From contig NZ_JAJVKV010000003.1 in the NCBI RefSeq assembly GCF_024198175.1, positions 124,001-188,000 on the forward strand: a stretch of DNA of 64,000 nucleotides, read 5' to 3'. The DNA is from Pyxidicoccus xibeiensis (GTDB lineage Bacteria > Myxococcota > Myxococcia > Myxococcales > Myxococcaceae). The notes below the pieces were generated by a model. That model ran no database searches, was not told where the DNA came from, and was given only the letters and a program-made list of their open reading frames with translations. Every line of letters begins with the position of its first letter. Position 1 is the first letter of the stretch. This document shows, piece after piece, positions 16,091-24,061 of the stretch. The translations under genes and the position numbers were made by a program.

Positions 16091-17767
16091 TCAGCGCGCA
16101 GCCTCGAAGTCCACCCTCAGGGTGACGACGCCTCCCGGCTCGATGTGGACCGTGCGCTGCTCGGTCCGCCCGAGGACGGGGTTGTGGAAGACGACGCTGT
16201 GCCGGCCCGCCGGAAGGGGGTAGCGGGCCAGCGGCGTCCGGTCCACCTCGCGGCCGTCCACCGAGATGACCGCCCACGGCCGCGCGTCCACCGTCAGGAA
16301 GCCGGTGCCCGACAGCGGCTGGGGGGCCTCGGCCCGCGCGAGTCCTCGCCTTCCAGGGGCACCCGTGGCCCGTGAGCGCCCGCGGTCGTCCCCGGAGGCC
16401 GGCTGCGGGGAAGAGGGATTCAGCGGAGCCAGGTCCCGCGCCTGGGCGTCAGGCGGAGGGGGGAGCGACCCGGTGGAAACCGGCGCGGGTGAAGCAGCGC
16501 CCGACTCGTGCAGATGGGAGAGCGGCGCGGTGGGAGCCGGCACGGGTGAAGCAGCGCCCCCTTCATGAGGGATGCGCGAAGCGGCCGTGGAGGACGCCGG
16601 AGGAGCGAGCTCCCCGTCCGCCTCTTGCGAGAAGCGCGACCAGAGCCCGAGCGCGAGGCCCCCCACGGCCACGCTGCCCGCCAGCGCGAGCACCCTCCTC
16701 CTCGCGCGTCGGGAGGGGCGCAGCTCCGCCTTCACAGGCAGGGGGGCAACGCCCCTGGCTCCATCATTCGCGGCCTCCTGGACGGGAGGCCCGGTCCGGG
16801 TCGGGCGGGTGCCCGACGTCAGCGCGGCCGGCCGGAAGACGGCCAGCTCGGCGGCACACAGCGACTCGACGAGCGCGCCCAGCTCGGCTGGGGAGGCCAC
16901 CGGCCCATCCATCAAGCCCGCGAGGAGCGCCCGCGCCGAGGGCAGCCGCGAGTCCCGCTCCCGGGAGGCCCCCTGCTGGAGCGTGTCGCGGATGCGCTCC
17001 GTGAGGTCCGGCCGGAGGAGCATGGCGTCCGGCAGCGTCTCGTGGCGGATGGCGTCCATGGTGGCCGCATCCGTCGCGCGCTGGAACGGCGAGCTCAGGG
17101 TGAAGGCCTGGTAGAGCGTGACGGCCGCCGCGAACACGTCCGCCCGCGCATCCAGGGGCATGGTCGCGTCCAGCTGCTCCGGAGGCATGTACGCGTACTT
17201 GCCCCAGGGGCGGCTGCTGCGCGTCGCCGCACTGGAGAGGACCCGGGCGATGCCGAAGTCACCGAGCAGCACGCTGCCCCGCGCGGACACCATGACGTTG
17301 GACGGGCTGACGTCGCGGTGGACGACGCGGAAGTCCTCGCCCGCCGGCCCCCGGAGCTGGTGCGCGTAGTCGAGCGCCTCGCACAGTCCGGTGGCCACCG
17401 CCCTCACCACGGGAAGCGGAAGCTGCCGTCCCTCGCGACGGCACGCGCGGAGGAGCTGCGACAGGCTCACGCCCTCCACGAGCGCCATCGCCAGGTAGTA
17501 GCGGCCGTCCGCTTCACCCGCGTCGAAGAGCTGCACGACGTGGGGGTGCTCCATCCGCGCGGCGATGCGGGCTTCCTCCAGGAAGCGCTCCACCAGCGCC
17601 GGCTCTTCGGAGAGGTGGGGCAGCAGCAGCTTGAGCGCGACGCGCTTCTCGAAGCTCGCCAGGCCCGTTCGCCGGGCGATGAACACCTCGCCCATCCCTC
17701 CCGCCGCGATGCGCGAGAGCAGCTCATAGGGGCCCACGCGCAGCCCCCGCATGGCGGGTCCGGCCAT
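16091..17767 (-). CDS. Ser/Thr protein kinase with transmembrane segment and PEGA domain
   Basis: A 558-residue membrane kinase. The Hanks-type domain covers residues ~13-275: AAGGMGEVF P-loop, Lys46 in VALKLL, HRDVSPSNV with HRD 150-152, DFG 170-172. One membrane helix (LALAGSVAVGGLALGLW) lies near 350-370. A Pro/Ala-rich linker leads to an extracytoplasmic PEGA domain at ~485-558 (GFLTVDARPWAVISVDG, PLPAGRHSVVF). ATG 17767 was chosen because it overlaps the previous stop in TGATG, implying translational coupling; the frame stays open further upstream inside that gene. Last gene of the four-gene operon that begins at 20617; it may phosphorylate the FHA activator made from the same mRNA. Confidence 0.85.
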   Translation of the reverse strand: MAGPAMRGLRVGPYELLSRIAAGGMGEVFIARRTGLASFEKRVALKLLLPHLSEEPALVERFLEEARIAARMEHPHVVQLFDAGEADGRYYLAMALVEGVSLSQLLRACRREGRQLPLPVVRAVATGLCEALDYAHQLRGPAGEDFRVVHRDVSPSNVMVSARGSVLLGDFGIARVLSSAATRSSRPWGKYAYMPPEQLDATMPLDARADVFAAAVTLYQAFTLSSPFQRATDAATMDAIRHETLPDAMLLRPDLTERIRDTLQQGASRERDSRLPSARALLAGLMDGPVASPAELGALVESLCAAELAVFRPAALTSGTRPTRTGPPVQEAANDGARGVAPLPVKAELRPSRRARRRVLALAGSVAVGGLALGLWSRFSQEADGELAPPASSTAASRIPHEGGAASPVPAPTAPLSHLHESGAASPAPVSTGSLPPPPDAQARDLAPLNPSSPQPASGDDRGRSRATGAPGRRGLARAEAPQPLSGTGFLTVDARPWAVISVDGREVDRTPLARYPLPAGRHSVVFHNPVLGRTEQRTVHIEPGGVVTLRVDFEAAR

Positions 17768-18687
17768 CACCATATGAGGAGATAACCGCCGCCGAGCGCC
17801 GCCGCCCCGCCGCCGATGAAGAGCCCCGTGGCCCAGCCCGCCTGCGTGCGCGCCCGCTCCGAGTGCCGCCGCGAGTCCCCCGCCCACGCCTCGCGCACCG
17901 CGGCGTCATGGGACTCGCCGGACCGCACCTGCAGCCAGGTGCCCCCCAGGCCCGCGGCGACCGCCACACCCAGCGACACCCAGCCCAGCCTCCGGCGGAG
18001 GCCCGGCGAGGTGGCGGGCTCGGCCTCCGGAGGGGGCACGGGCGCGAGGAGGGACTCCGCGACGACGCCCCCCCGGTTCCAGACGTGGGGTGCGTCCGGA
18101 GCACCGAGCCGGGCCAGCCCACTTCCCTCCGGGCCTCGCGCCTCGACATACCAGCGCACCGGTCCCGGCCCGTCTCCGGGGAGCTGGAAGACGCAGAGCC
18201 CCTCCTCGGGAACGGCGCGCAGCTGCCGCCAGTCGGTCTCGCGCGGGCCGCGCCAGCGCAGCACCACGGCCTCCACGCGCCGCCACGGGTCCACCACCTC
18301 CACGCGCACCAGCCCCTCCGCCGAGGGGAGCTGCTTGAGGGCGAGGTAGTCCGCCGGGAAGAGCCGGGCCTTCACGGCCTGGAAGGCCTCGAGAATCTTG
18401 GGCGAGAGGTCTCCCGGAGGCTCGGCGCGCGGGTCCAGCGTGAGCATCCGCGTGTAGCTGGCCTCCGCCTCCGCGCGTCGTCCCTCCGCCAGCTCACAGC
18501 GGGCCTTCAGCTCCAGGATGTCCAGCCGCTGGGCGCGCGTGTTGGAGGGGACCTGCTCGGCGAGCTGGAGCAGCGCCAGCGTCTCGGAGAAGTCCAGCGC
18601 CTCGTACCGTGCCCGCGCCTGGTCGAGATAGGGGTTCGCCGGCGCGGCCTGTCCCAGGACCACCAGCAGTGTCACGGCAAGCCACAT
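17767..18687 (-). CDS. Exported TPR-like protein with C-terminal membrane helices
   Basis: A 306-residue protein with signal peptide MWLAVTLLVVLGQAAPANP. Residues ~18-110 form helical tetratricopeptide-like repeats (YLDQARARYEALDFSETLALL, LELKARCELAEGRRAEAEASY). A beta-rich middle (VRVEVVDPWRRVEAVVLRWR) follows. Two hydrophobic segments near the C-terminus (LGWVSLGVAVAAGLGGTWL and GLFIGGGAAALGGGYLLIW) anchor it. It sits between the FHA activator and the PEGA kinase; the kinase start overlaps its stop. I infer a periplasmic or membrane partner of the kinase. Confidence 0.65.
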   Translation of the reverse strand: MWLAVTLLVVLGQAAPANPYLDQARARYEALDFSETLALLQLAEQVPSNTRAQRLDILELKARCELAEGRRAEAEASYTRMLTLDPRAEPPGDLSPKILEAFQAVKARLFPADYLALKQLPSAEGLVRVEVVDPWRRVEAVVLRWRGPRETDWRQLRAVPEEGLCVFQLPGDGPGPVRWYVEARGPEGSGLARLGAPDAPHVWNRGGVVAESLLAPVPPPEAEPATSPGLRRRLGWVSLGVAVAAGLGGTWLQVRSGESHDAAVREAWAGDSRRHSERARTQAGWATGLFIGGGAAALGGGYLLIW

Positions 18688-18704
18688 GGCGCACGCATCC
18701 TAGC

Positions 18705-20003
18705 TCAGCCCCTGCCGCGCCCGGGCGCGAGCCCGTGCGTCTTGAGCAGCCGATAGAAGTAGGAGCGCGCGAGGCCCGCCTCCCGCGCGGCCGCGGAGGC
18801 CGAGCCGCGATGCCGGGCGAGCAGCGCCTCCAGGTAGCTGCGCTCGAAGGCCTGGAGGACCCGCTCCCGCGTCGCGTGGAAGTCCTCCTTCACGCCCACG
18901 CCCACGCCGGGCGCCAGCTCCGGCAACGCGGCCTCCGCGCCCAGCGTCAGGGTCCGCTCCACCGCGTTGCGCAGCTCCCGCACGTTGCCGGGCCAGGAGT
19001 AGGCGCTCAGCGTGGCGAGGCTCGCGGGTGACAGCGGGAGCGAGGCGCCGAGGGTGCGGGCGAAGTGCTCGGCCAGCAGCGGGATGTCGTCCAGCCGGTC
19101 TCTCAGGGGCGGCGCGCGCAGCACGATGCTCGCCAGCCGGTGGTAGAGGTCCGGCCGGAAGGTGCCCTTCTTCATGGCCGCCGCGAGGTCCCGGTGCGTG
19201 GCGGCGACGAGCCGGAAGCGGACGCTCCGCTCCCGCGTCTCCCCCAGCCGGCAGAAGCGCCCCGTCTCCAGCACGCGCAGGAAGACGGGCTGGAGCTCCA
19301 GCGGCAGCTCCGCCACCTCGTCGAGGAAGAGCGTCCCTTCGTGCGCGGCCTCGAGCGCGCCGGGCGTGTCGGCCACCGCGCCCGTGAAGGCGCCGCGCAC
19401 ATGCCCGAACAGCAGGCCCGGCAGCAGCGCCGGGGGGACGGAGCCGCAGTCGAACGCGTGCAGCGCCCCGGTCCTCCCGGACAGGACATGCAGCGCCCTG
19501 GCGATGCCCTCCTTGCCCGACCCCGTCTCTCCCTGGATGAGGACGGGCACGTCCACGGGGGCGACCCGCTCGACCTCCGCGAACAGCCGGCGCATCGCGA
19601 GCGAGCGCCCGAGCAGCCCCGCCAGCTCCGTCCGCTCGCTGAGCCGCTCGGGACTGGCGTCCGCGGGGAGCAGCGCGAGCTGCGTCCTGCCCAGGGAGAC
19701 GATGGCGCCCAGGGGCACTTCCACCACCTCCACCCGGGCGCCCAGGTAGCGCGTCCCGTTGCGGCTGCCGAGGTCCCTCACCCGCGCGCGCGTCCCGAGC
19801 AGCTCGAGGCTCAGGTGCTGGCGGGACACGGTGTCGTCCGAGAGCACGAGCTGGCAGGACGGCAGCGTCCCCACCACCACGGTGCCGCCCTCGACGAGGA
19901 CGGTGCGCCCCCGGTCCGGCCCCTCCATGACGAACAGCCGCGCCCGGGGCGGGGCATCGGGGTCCGTCTTCTCGGTGAGCGGCGAGGTGCGGGGCGTGCT
20001 CAC
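18705..20003 (-). CDS. Sigma54-dependent activator with N-terminal FHA domain
   Basis: A 432-residue enhancer-binding protein. The FHA domain (residues ~20-112; VVGTLPSCQLVLSD, VSRQHLSLEL, DLGSRNGTRYLG) should bind a phosphothreonine, so kinase output can control it directly. The AAA+ domain has Walker A GETGSGKE at 158-165, intact GAFTGA at 204-209, Walker B GTLFLDEV and WPGNVRELRN. A Fis-type HTH ends the protein (ASAAAREAGLARSYFYRLLKTHG). Its ATG overlaps the stop of the preceding lipoprotein gene by ATGA. With the linked PEGA kinase it forms a complete phospho-signalling cassette. Confidence 0.9.
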   Translation of the reverse strand: MSTPRTSPLTEKTDPDAPPRARLFVMEGPDRGRTVLVEGGTVVVGTLPSCQLVLSDDTVSRQHLSLELLGTRARVRDLGSRNGTRYLGARVEVVEVPLGAIVSLGRTQLALLPADASPERLSERTELAGLLGRSLAMRRLFAEVERVAPVDVPVLIQGETGSGKEGIARALHVLSGRTGALHAFDCGSVPPALLPGLLFGHVRGAFTGAVADTPGALEAAHEGTLFLDEVAELPLELQPVFLRVLETGRFCRLGETRERSVRFRLVAATHRDLAAAMKKGTFRPDLYHRLASIVLRAPPLRDRLDDIPLLAEHFARTLGASLPLSPASLATLSAYSWPGNVRELRNAVERTLTLGAEAALPELAPGVGVGVKEDFHATRERVLQAFERSYLEALLARHRGSASAAAREAGLARSYFYRLLKTHGLAPGRGRG

Positions 20004-20617
20004 GGGCCGTTCTCACAGTCGACGGTGGCCGTGCGCCAGAGCGCGACCTCGTCCACCCACACGGGCGCCTCCCCCTCCGCGGGGACGACGAGGCGCAGGG
20101 TCCCCACGCTGTTCTCCAGGAACAGCGAGGAGACCGTCACCTGCTGCCAGGTGTCGTCCAGCGGGAGCTCCTCGGAGTCCGCGACGTCGGAGCCATCGAG
20201 GATTTCGAGCACGGCGGTGCGCCCCGGGCCTCCGCGCACCCAGGCCGAGGCGCAGTAGAAGTCCTCCTCGGAGTCGAGGAGCGGCGGCGAGCGCGGGGTG
20301 AGCGTCACCGGTGTCGCCCCCCCTCGCGCCACGAGCCGCGCCGCGAGGGCGCCCGCGAAGCCCGGCGGCTCGGTGGACAGCACCCCCGTCGTCTCCCAGC
20401 CGTCCGTGCCCCCCTCGAAGCCGGAGTTGCGCACGAGGTTGGTGGGGCGCGCCGGCTCGTCACCTTCCGCGCAGCGTCCCGCCTGACAGTGGAAGCCCGG
20501 CCCGCAGGACTGCTCCAGGCCGCACAGCTTGCCCGTGACGTCGACGGCATCGGGAATGCAGCCCGACAGGGCGACGACTCCGAGCACGAACAGCAGGCCC
20601 TGTCGGTACGTCAGCAC
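20000..20617 (-). CDS. Lipoprotein with carbohydrate-binding-like beta-sandwich
   Basis: A 205-residue lipoprotein. The signal peptide ends VVALSGC (Cys20). A short Cys-rich stretch follows (LCGLEQSCGPGFHCQAGRCAEG), a pattern common in myxobacterial surface proteins. Residues ~60-200 read as a CBM4/9-like jelly roll: LVRNSGFEGGTDGWE, then SPPLLDSEEDFYCASAWVR, DTWQQVTVSSLF and VWVDEVALWR. Such modules bind sugars. First gene of the operon, so it could be the external sensor or a reporter of wall status for the kinase and activator downstream. Confidence 0.75.
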   Translation of the reverse strand: MLTYRQGLLFVLGVVALSGCIPDAVDVTGKLCGLEQSCGPGFHCQAGRCAEGDEPARPTNLVRNSGFEGGTDGWETTGVLSTEPPGFAGALAARLVARGGATPVTLTPRSPPLLDSEEDFYCASAWVRGGPGRTAVLEILDGSDVADSEELPLDDTWQQVTVSSLFLENSVGTLRLVVPAEGEAPVWVDEVALWRTATVDCENGP

Positions 20618-20672
20618 GGCGTGTCTCCTGAGCTTCCCAGCACGGCGCGGACACTACCGGCTCACCCCGCAC

Positions 20673-20687
20673 GCGGCCAGCGTGCCC
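20673..20687 (-). promoter_or_regulatory. Weak sigma54-type -24/-12 candidate before the signalling operon
   Basis: On the minus strand GGGCACG-CTGG-CCGCG keeps the essential GG-N10-GC spacing, 56 bases before ATG 20617. The -12 TT is missing, so in this GC-rich DNA it may be chance. Confidence 0.25.
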
Positions 20688-20743
20688 GCGCCCACCTCGG
20701 GCGGGACAGGCCGGCTCCCTCCGCGCGCAGCCGCTTCACCTCG

Positions 20744-21928
20744 TCACTGCGGCCCCGCGAGCCACGCACCCCACCGCACGAGCCGCGTGCCGCCCTCGGA
20801 CTCACGCTTGCCACCGGCGACCACGCGCTCGGTGCCGCTGGCGAGCGGCATGAAGCGCGCCTCGTAGGGCAGGCCGGCGAGCGCCGGGGCCCACGGCTCG
20901 GCCGCGTAGGTCTGCGAGAAGACGCGCGGGACGCCCTCCACATTCTCCGTGCTCTGCTCGGTGAGGGCGGGCACGCCGCGGCCCTCCGCGGTGAAGGTGC
21001 CACGAATGGCAGACGCGGCCGCGCTGGGAGGCGATTTCTCCGAGGCCAGCGCCTCCCAGGGCAGCCCCATCAGCAGCTCCTCGAGGGGCTCCGGCTCGGC
21101 CTGGGAGAAGTCCGAGCAGGGAGCCGCGTTGGCGTCGACGGGGCCCTCGGCGCGCAGGAGGTAGCCGCGCTCGGCGGTGAAGCACACGCGGTGCACACCG
21201 GGCGTGGAGTCCACGTTCACGAACCGCTCGTAGTACGCGCCCGGTCCCAGGGGCCTGTCCATCGCGGGCACGGGGGCGTTGGCGTCGGCCGAGCCCTCGC
21301 GGAACTCGCGCAGCGTCAGCTTGAAGCCGCCCGGGATGTGGAAGCCCGCCGCCTCCGTGCTCGCCTCGAGCAGGCCGCGGGTGAGGTAGAGCGGGCCCGG
21401 CGCGTTGGCGTAGACGCGCGTGCGCAGGGGGCCGTCCACGGGGCGCTGGTCGCTGACGTAGCGCATGGCCTCCCAGGTGCGGCCCGCGCTGGAGGGCGTC
21501 TCGGCGGTGGCCTCGCCCCCATGGGGCACGTCGAGCGGGCGCGTCGTGTCCGCGCGCACGGGGACCAGGAGGTCCTGGGCGAGCCGCGGCTGCGTCAGGG
21601 GCTTGCCGGCCTCATCGGTGAAGGCCACGCGCACCCAGACCCAGGGCTGCCGCACGGCCACCACCTCCAGCGTCAGCTGACCGCCGAGGGTGCGCGCGGT
21701 GCCGCCGCCTCGGGGCTCGGGGCCCTGCGTCGCCGAGAAGGCGTAGGTGACCCGGTCACCCACGCGGGCGCGCCTCCAGGCGTCAGCGTCCTGCATGACG
21801 GCGGACTCCCGCGTCTGGGCGTCAGAAGGTGAAGGGCTGCTCGACTTCGTGCTCTCGCAGCCCGGGAGGAACGACAGGGCCGCGCCCAGCAGCGCGGCAA
21901 GGGGGAGGGTGGAGTGGCGCATTGGCAT
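20744..21928 (-). CDS. Lipoprotein of unknown function
   Basis: A lipoprotein of about 394 residues. With the start at 21928 (or ATG 21922) the signal peptide is RHSTLPLAALLGAALSFLPGC; a GTG 30 bases further up is possible but adds an untypical N-terminus. The mature part starts Ser/Pro-rich and then becomes mixed alpha/beta, with GDRVTYAFSATQGPEPRGGG, WVWVRVAFTDEAGKPL and HRVCFTAERGYLLRAEG. I do not recognise the family; it looks like a widespread myxobacterial conserved lipoprotein. Monocistronic; its upstream region has paired CCAGG dyads. Confidence 0.65.
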   Translation of the reverse strand: MPMRHSTLPLAALLGAALSFLPGCESTKSSSPSPSDAQTRESAVMQDADAWRRARVGDRVTYAFSATQGPEPRGGGTARTLGGQLTLEVVAVRQPWVWVRVAFTDEAGKPLTQPRLAQDLLVPVRADTTRPLDVPHGGEATAETPSSAGRTWEAMRYVSDQRPVDGPLRTRVYANAPGPLYLTRGLLEASTEAAGFHIPGGFKLTLREFREGSADANAPVPAMDRPLGPGAYYERFVNVDSTPGVHRVCFTAERGYLLRAEGPVDANAAPCSDFSQAEPEPLEELLMGLPWEALASEKSPPSAAASAIRGTFTAEGRGVPALTEQSTENVEGVPRVFSQTYAAEPWAPALAGLPYEARFMPLASGTERVVAGGKRESEGGTRLVRWGAWLAGPQ

Positions 21929-21933
21929 GGAGA

Positions 21934-21997
21934 CCTGGAAAACCAGGAGTGTATTCACGCCCCGCGCCGCCGCGTACGTTTCCCAGGAAACTCCTGG
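21934..21997. promoter_or_regulatory. Paired CCAGG dyads upstream of the lipoprotein gene
   Basis: CCTGG-AAAA-CCAGG (21934-21947) and CCAGGA-AAC-TCCTGG (21983-21997) lie 50 bases apart just before the minus-strand start. They look like two copies of one operator half-site pair. Confidence 0.35.
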
Positions 21998-22276
21998 CGC
22001 GCTGCGCCGAGAATGAATTCATCCGGCCGCGGTGCGTTGTGGGGAAGTCGACGCACTCCGCTTCGGGGGGTAGCTCAGACCCCAGGGCCGGTGTCCGATA
22101 ACCAGACATCACTGTGCGGTTCCGCAACGCCCCGCCGCTCCAGGAGGAATCCGTAGCGGTGACGCTGGCTTGCGGAGTTGAATGTAATATTCATTTACAG
22201 GGGCGGATCTGAAACCTGGACTGCCGACACTCCAGGCAAAGCATCGAGTTCGGTTTTTTCCCTTTGTGGGGTTGAT
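21998..22276. other. Divergent intergenic region
   Basis: This stretch between the lipoprotein and the M57 protease is AT-richer than the surrounding genes toward its right half. It holds an inverted repeat TGAAT-N5-ATTCA at 22179-22193. No ORF of interest was found. Confidence 0.4.
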
Positions 22277-22292
22277 TGGCCCATCAATTGCT
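22272..22292 (+). promoter_or_regulatory. Sigma54-type promoter and dyad before the M57 protease
   Basis: TGGCCCA-TCAA-TTGCT at 22277-22292 has the exact GG-N10-GC spacing and a perfect TTGCT -12 element. It overlaps the dyad TTGAT-N6-ATCAA at 22272-22287. Predicted transcription start is about 22303, giving a 77-base leader to ATG 22380. Confidence 0.5.
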
Positions 22293-22379
22293 CAAGGGCC
22301 AGGGTGCGTCGTGCCGCGGCTGGTGCAGGCCAGGCGGACGGCGCATCCCCCCGCAGTCGGTTGTACGAGGAAATCTCCA

Positions 22380-23177
22380 ATGCTCAAGTTCCAGAAGATG
22401 TTCAAGGGAGCGGCTGTCCTCGCGGTGAGCTGTGGCGCGGTGCTGGCCGGCTGCGGTACCGATGGGCAGGCCGAGTCCAAGGATGCGGAGAACGAGCAGA
22501 TCATCTCCAACCTGGTCGAGGCCGGGTTCCCGGAGAACGACATCATGGTTGCCGACGGCAACGTGTACGTGGGCCTCGACGCCCACGTGACGCTCGAGGC
22601 GTCGCAGGAGATGCTCCAGTCTCCCGTGGAGACGCAGGAGCAGTACCGGACGACCAACACGGTCGGCACGAGCGTGACGCGCATCTGCGTCAACCCCACG
22701 TCCTCGTTCAACAGCTACTCGCGCCTGAGCGCGGGCCTGGACGCGGCCATCGCCAACTACAACTCGCTGGGCCTGCGCATCACCTTCCAGCGCGGCGGCA
22801 GCGGCTGCACGGCGAACATCACCGCGACGACCATGTCCGGCGCCGGCGGCTCCGCGGGCTTCCCGTCGGGTGGCCGTCCCTACGGCACCATCAACATCGG
22901 CACCGGCCTGCAGAGCTACAGCGCTGACGTGAACGAGCACGTCATCACCCACGAGCTCGGCCACGCCATCGGCTTCCGTCACTCGGACTACTACAACCGC
23001 AACATCAGCTGCGGCTCCGGTGGCAGCGAGGGCACCGCGGGCGTGGGCGCCATCCTCATCCCCGGCACGCCGAGCACGGCCACCGTGGGCGGCTCCATCA
23101 TGAACTCCTGCTTCCGCTCGTCCGAGACGGGCGAGTGGACCAGCAGCGACCGCACGGCGCTGAACTACCTCTACTAA
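22380..23177 (+). CDS. M57-type zinc metalloprotease lipoprotein
   Basis: A 265-residue metzincin-like protease of the HEIGH/M57 group known from Myxococcus. ATG 22380 gives the signal peptide FKGAAVLAVSCGAVLAGC. A propeptide-like segment (NEQIISNLVEAGFPENDIMV) precedes the catalytic part. The zinc site is HELGHAIGFRH with HELGH at 191-195. The Met-turn is SIMNSC. The protein ends SSDRTALNYLY, shared with its paralog at 33825-34595. A serine protease gene starts 3 bases after its stop, so the two form an operon, probably delivering proteases to the cell surface. Confidence 0.85.
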   Translation: MLKFQKMFKGAAVLAVSCGAVLAGCGTDGQAESKDAENEQIISNLVEAGFPENDIMVADGNVYVGLDAHVTLEASQEMLQSPVETQEQYRTTNTVGTSVTRICVNPTSSFNSYSRLSAGLDAAIANYNSLGLRITFQRGGSGCTANITATTMSGAGGSAGFPSGGRPYGTINIGTGLQSYSADVNEHVITHELGHAIGFRHSDYYNRNISCGSGGSEGTAGVGAILIPGTPSTATVGGSIMNSCFRSSETGEWTSSDRTALNYLY

Positions 23178-23180
23178 GAG

Positions 23181-23951
23181 ATGGCACGACAGCCCCCCGG
23201 TCCATTCCTGACGCTGTGGGGCCCGTTTCTCGCGGGCACCGCGCTCCTGGGCATCCTGGCCTGTGGAGATGATGCGGTGCCCGAGGAGCCCCCCGTCTGC
23301 GGCACGCCGCAGACGGCGGAGGTTCGCGGCCAGTGGCAGTGCGGCCCGACGCTCGACTTCACCCCCATCAACAGCTACCGGGGCGGCTTCGCCGACGTCC
23401 AGGACAGGGAAGACGCAGTCGTCCTGATAGACGGGCGCTGTACCGGAACGCTGATTGAAGCGGGCGCAGGACCGGTGGTGCTGACCGCCGGCCACTGCGT
23501 CGGGCTCGGAGACCGGTCGCTGCTGGTCTTCAACTTCGAGGACTCGCCCGACGGCGACCCGCTGGTCACCGAGGGCACCGTCATCGAGCAGTCGCTCGAC
23601 CCCGACTATGCGCTCATCGAGCTCGACACGCTTCCGGCCGTCACGCCCGTGCGGCTGACGAACCGGGCCACCGAGCAGCTGGCCATCATCCAGCATCCCC
23701 GGGGCCGGCCCAAGGTCATCGCCGAAGGCAGGTACCTGGATGCCTGCAACCGGCTCGTCTACTACTCGGACCTGGACACCCTGGTCGGCAGCTCCGGCGC
23801 GGGCGTGCTCAACCGCCAGGGCTACCTGCTGGGCATCCACACCGACGGCGACTGCGACGAGAGCGGCCGCGGAGCCAACAGGGGCTGGATGGCGGACGTG
23901 CTCGTCGAGGCGTCCCCCTACCTGCAGAGCGACGACATCGCCGACCGCTGA
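23181..23951 (+). CDS. Trypsin-like serine protease lipoprotein
   Basis: A 256-residue S1-fold protease with a lipoprotein signal ending GILAC (Cys28). The triad is visible: His105 in VLTAGHC, Asp142 in DPDYALIELD, Ser205 in VGSSGAGVL. CTGTLIEAG before the His is the usual strand. It begins 3 bases after the M57 stop codon and must share that transcript. Two exported proteases from one promoter suggest a joint role in prey digestion or in activation of one by the other. Confidence 0.85.
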   Translation: MARQPPGPFLTLWGPFLAGTALLGILACGDDAVPEEPPVCGTPQTAEVRGQWQCGPTLDFTPINSYRGGFADVQDREDAVVLIDGRCTGTLIEAGAGPVVLTAGHCVGLGDRSLLVFNFEDSPDGDPLVTEGTVIEQSLDPDYALIELDTLPAVTPVRLTNRATEQLAIIQHPRGRPKVIAEGRYLDACNRLVYYSDLDTLVGSSGAGVLNRQGYLLGIHTDGDCDESGRGANRGWMADVLVEASPYLQSDDIADR

Positions 23952-24061
23952 GGGGCGGGCCGGCCGGTCGGTGGACAGCCGGGCGCGCGGCCCCATGCGC
24001 GCAGCCGGAGACCGGGACGCGAGGGCTCCATAACTTGGCGCCGGACTCGCGGAGGTGCCCG

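Noticed and set aside
22161..22175. CTGGCTTGC as a second sigma54 element before the M57 gene
   Set aside because: Spacing between GG and GC is far too short.
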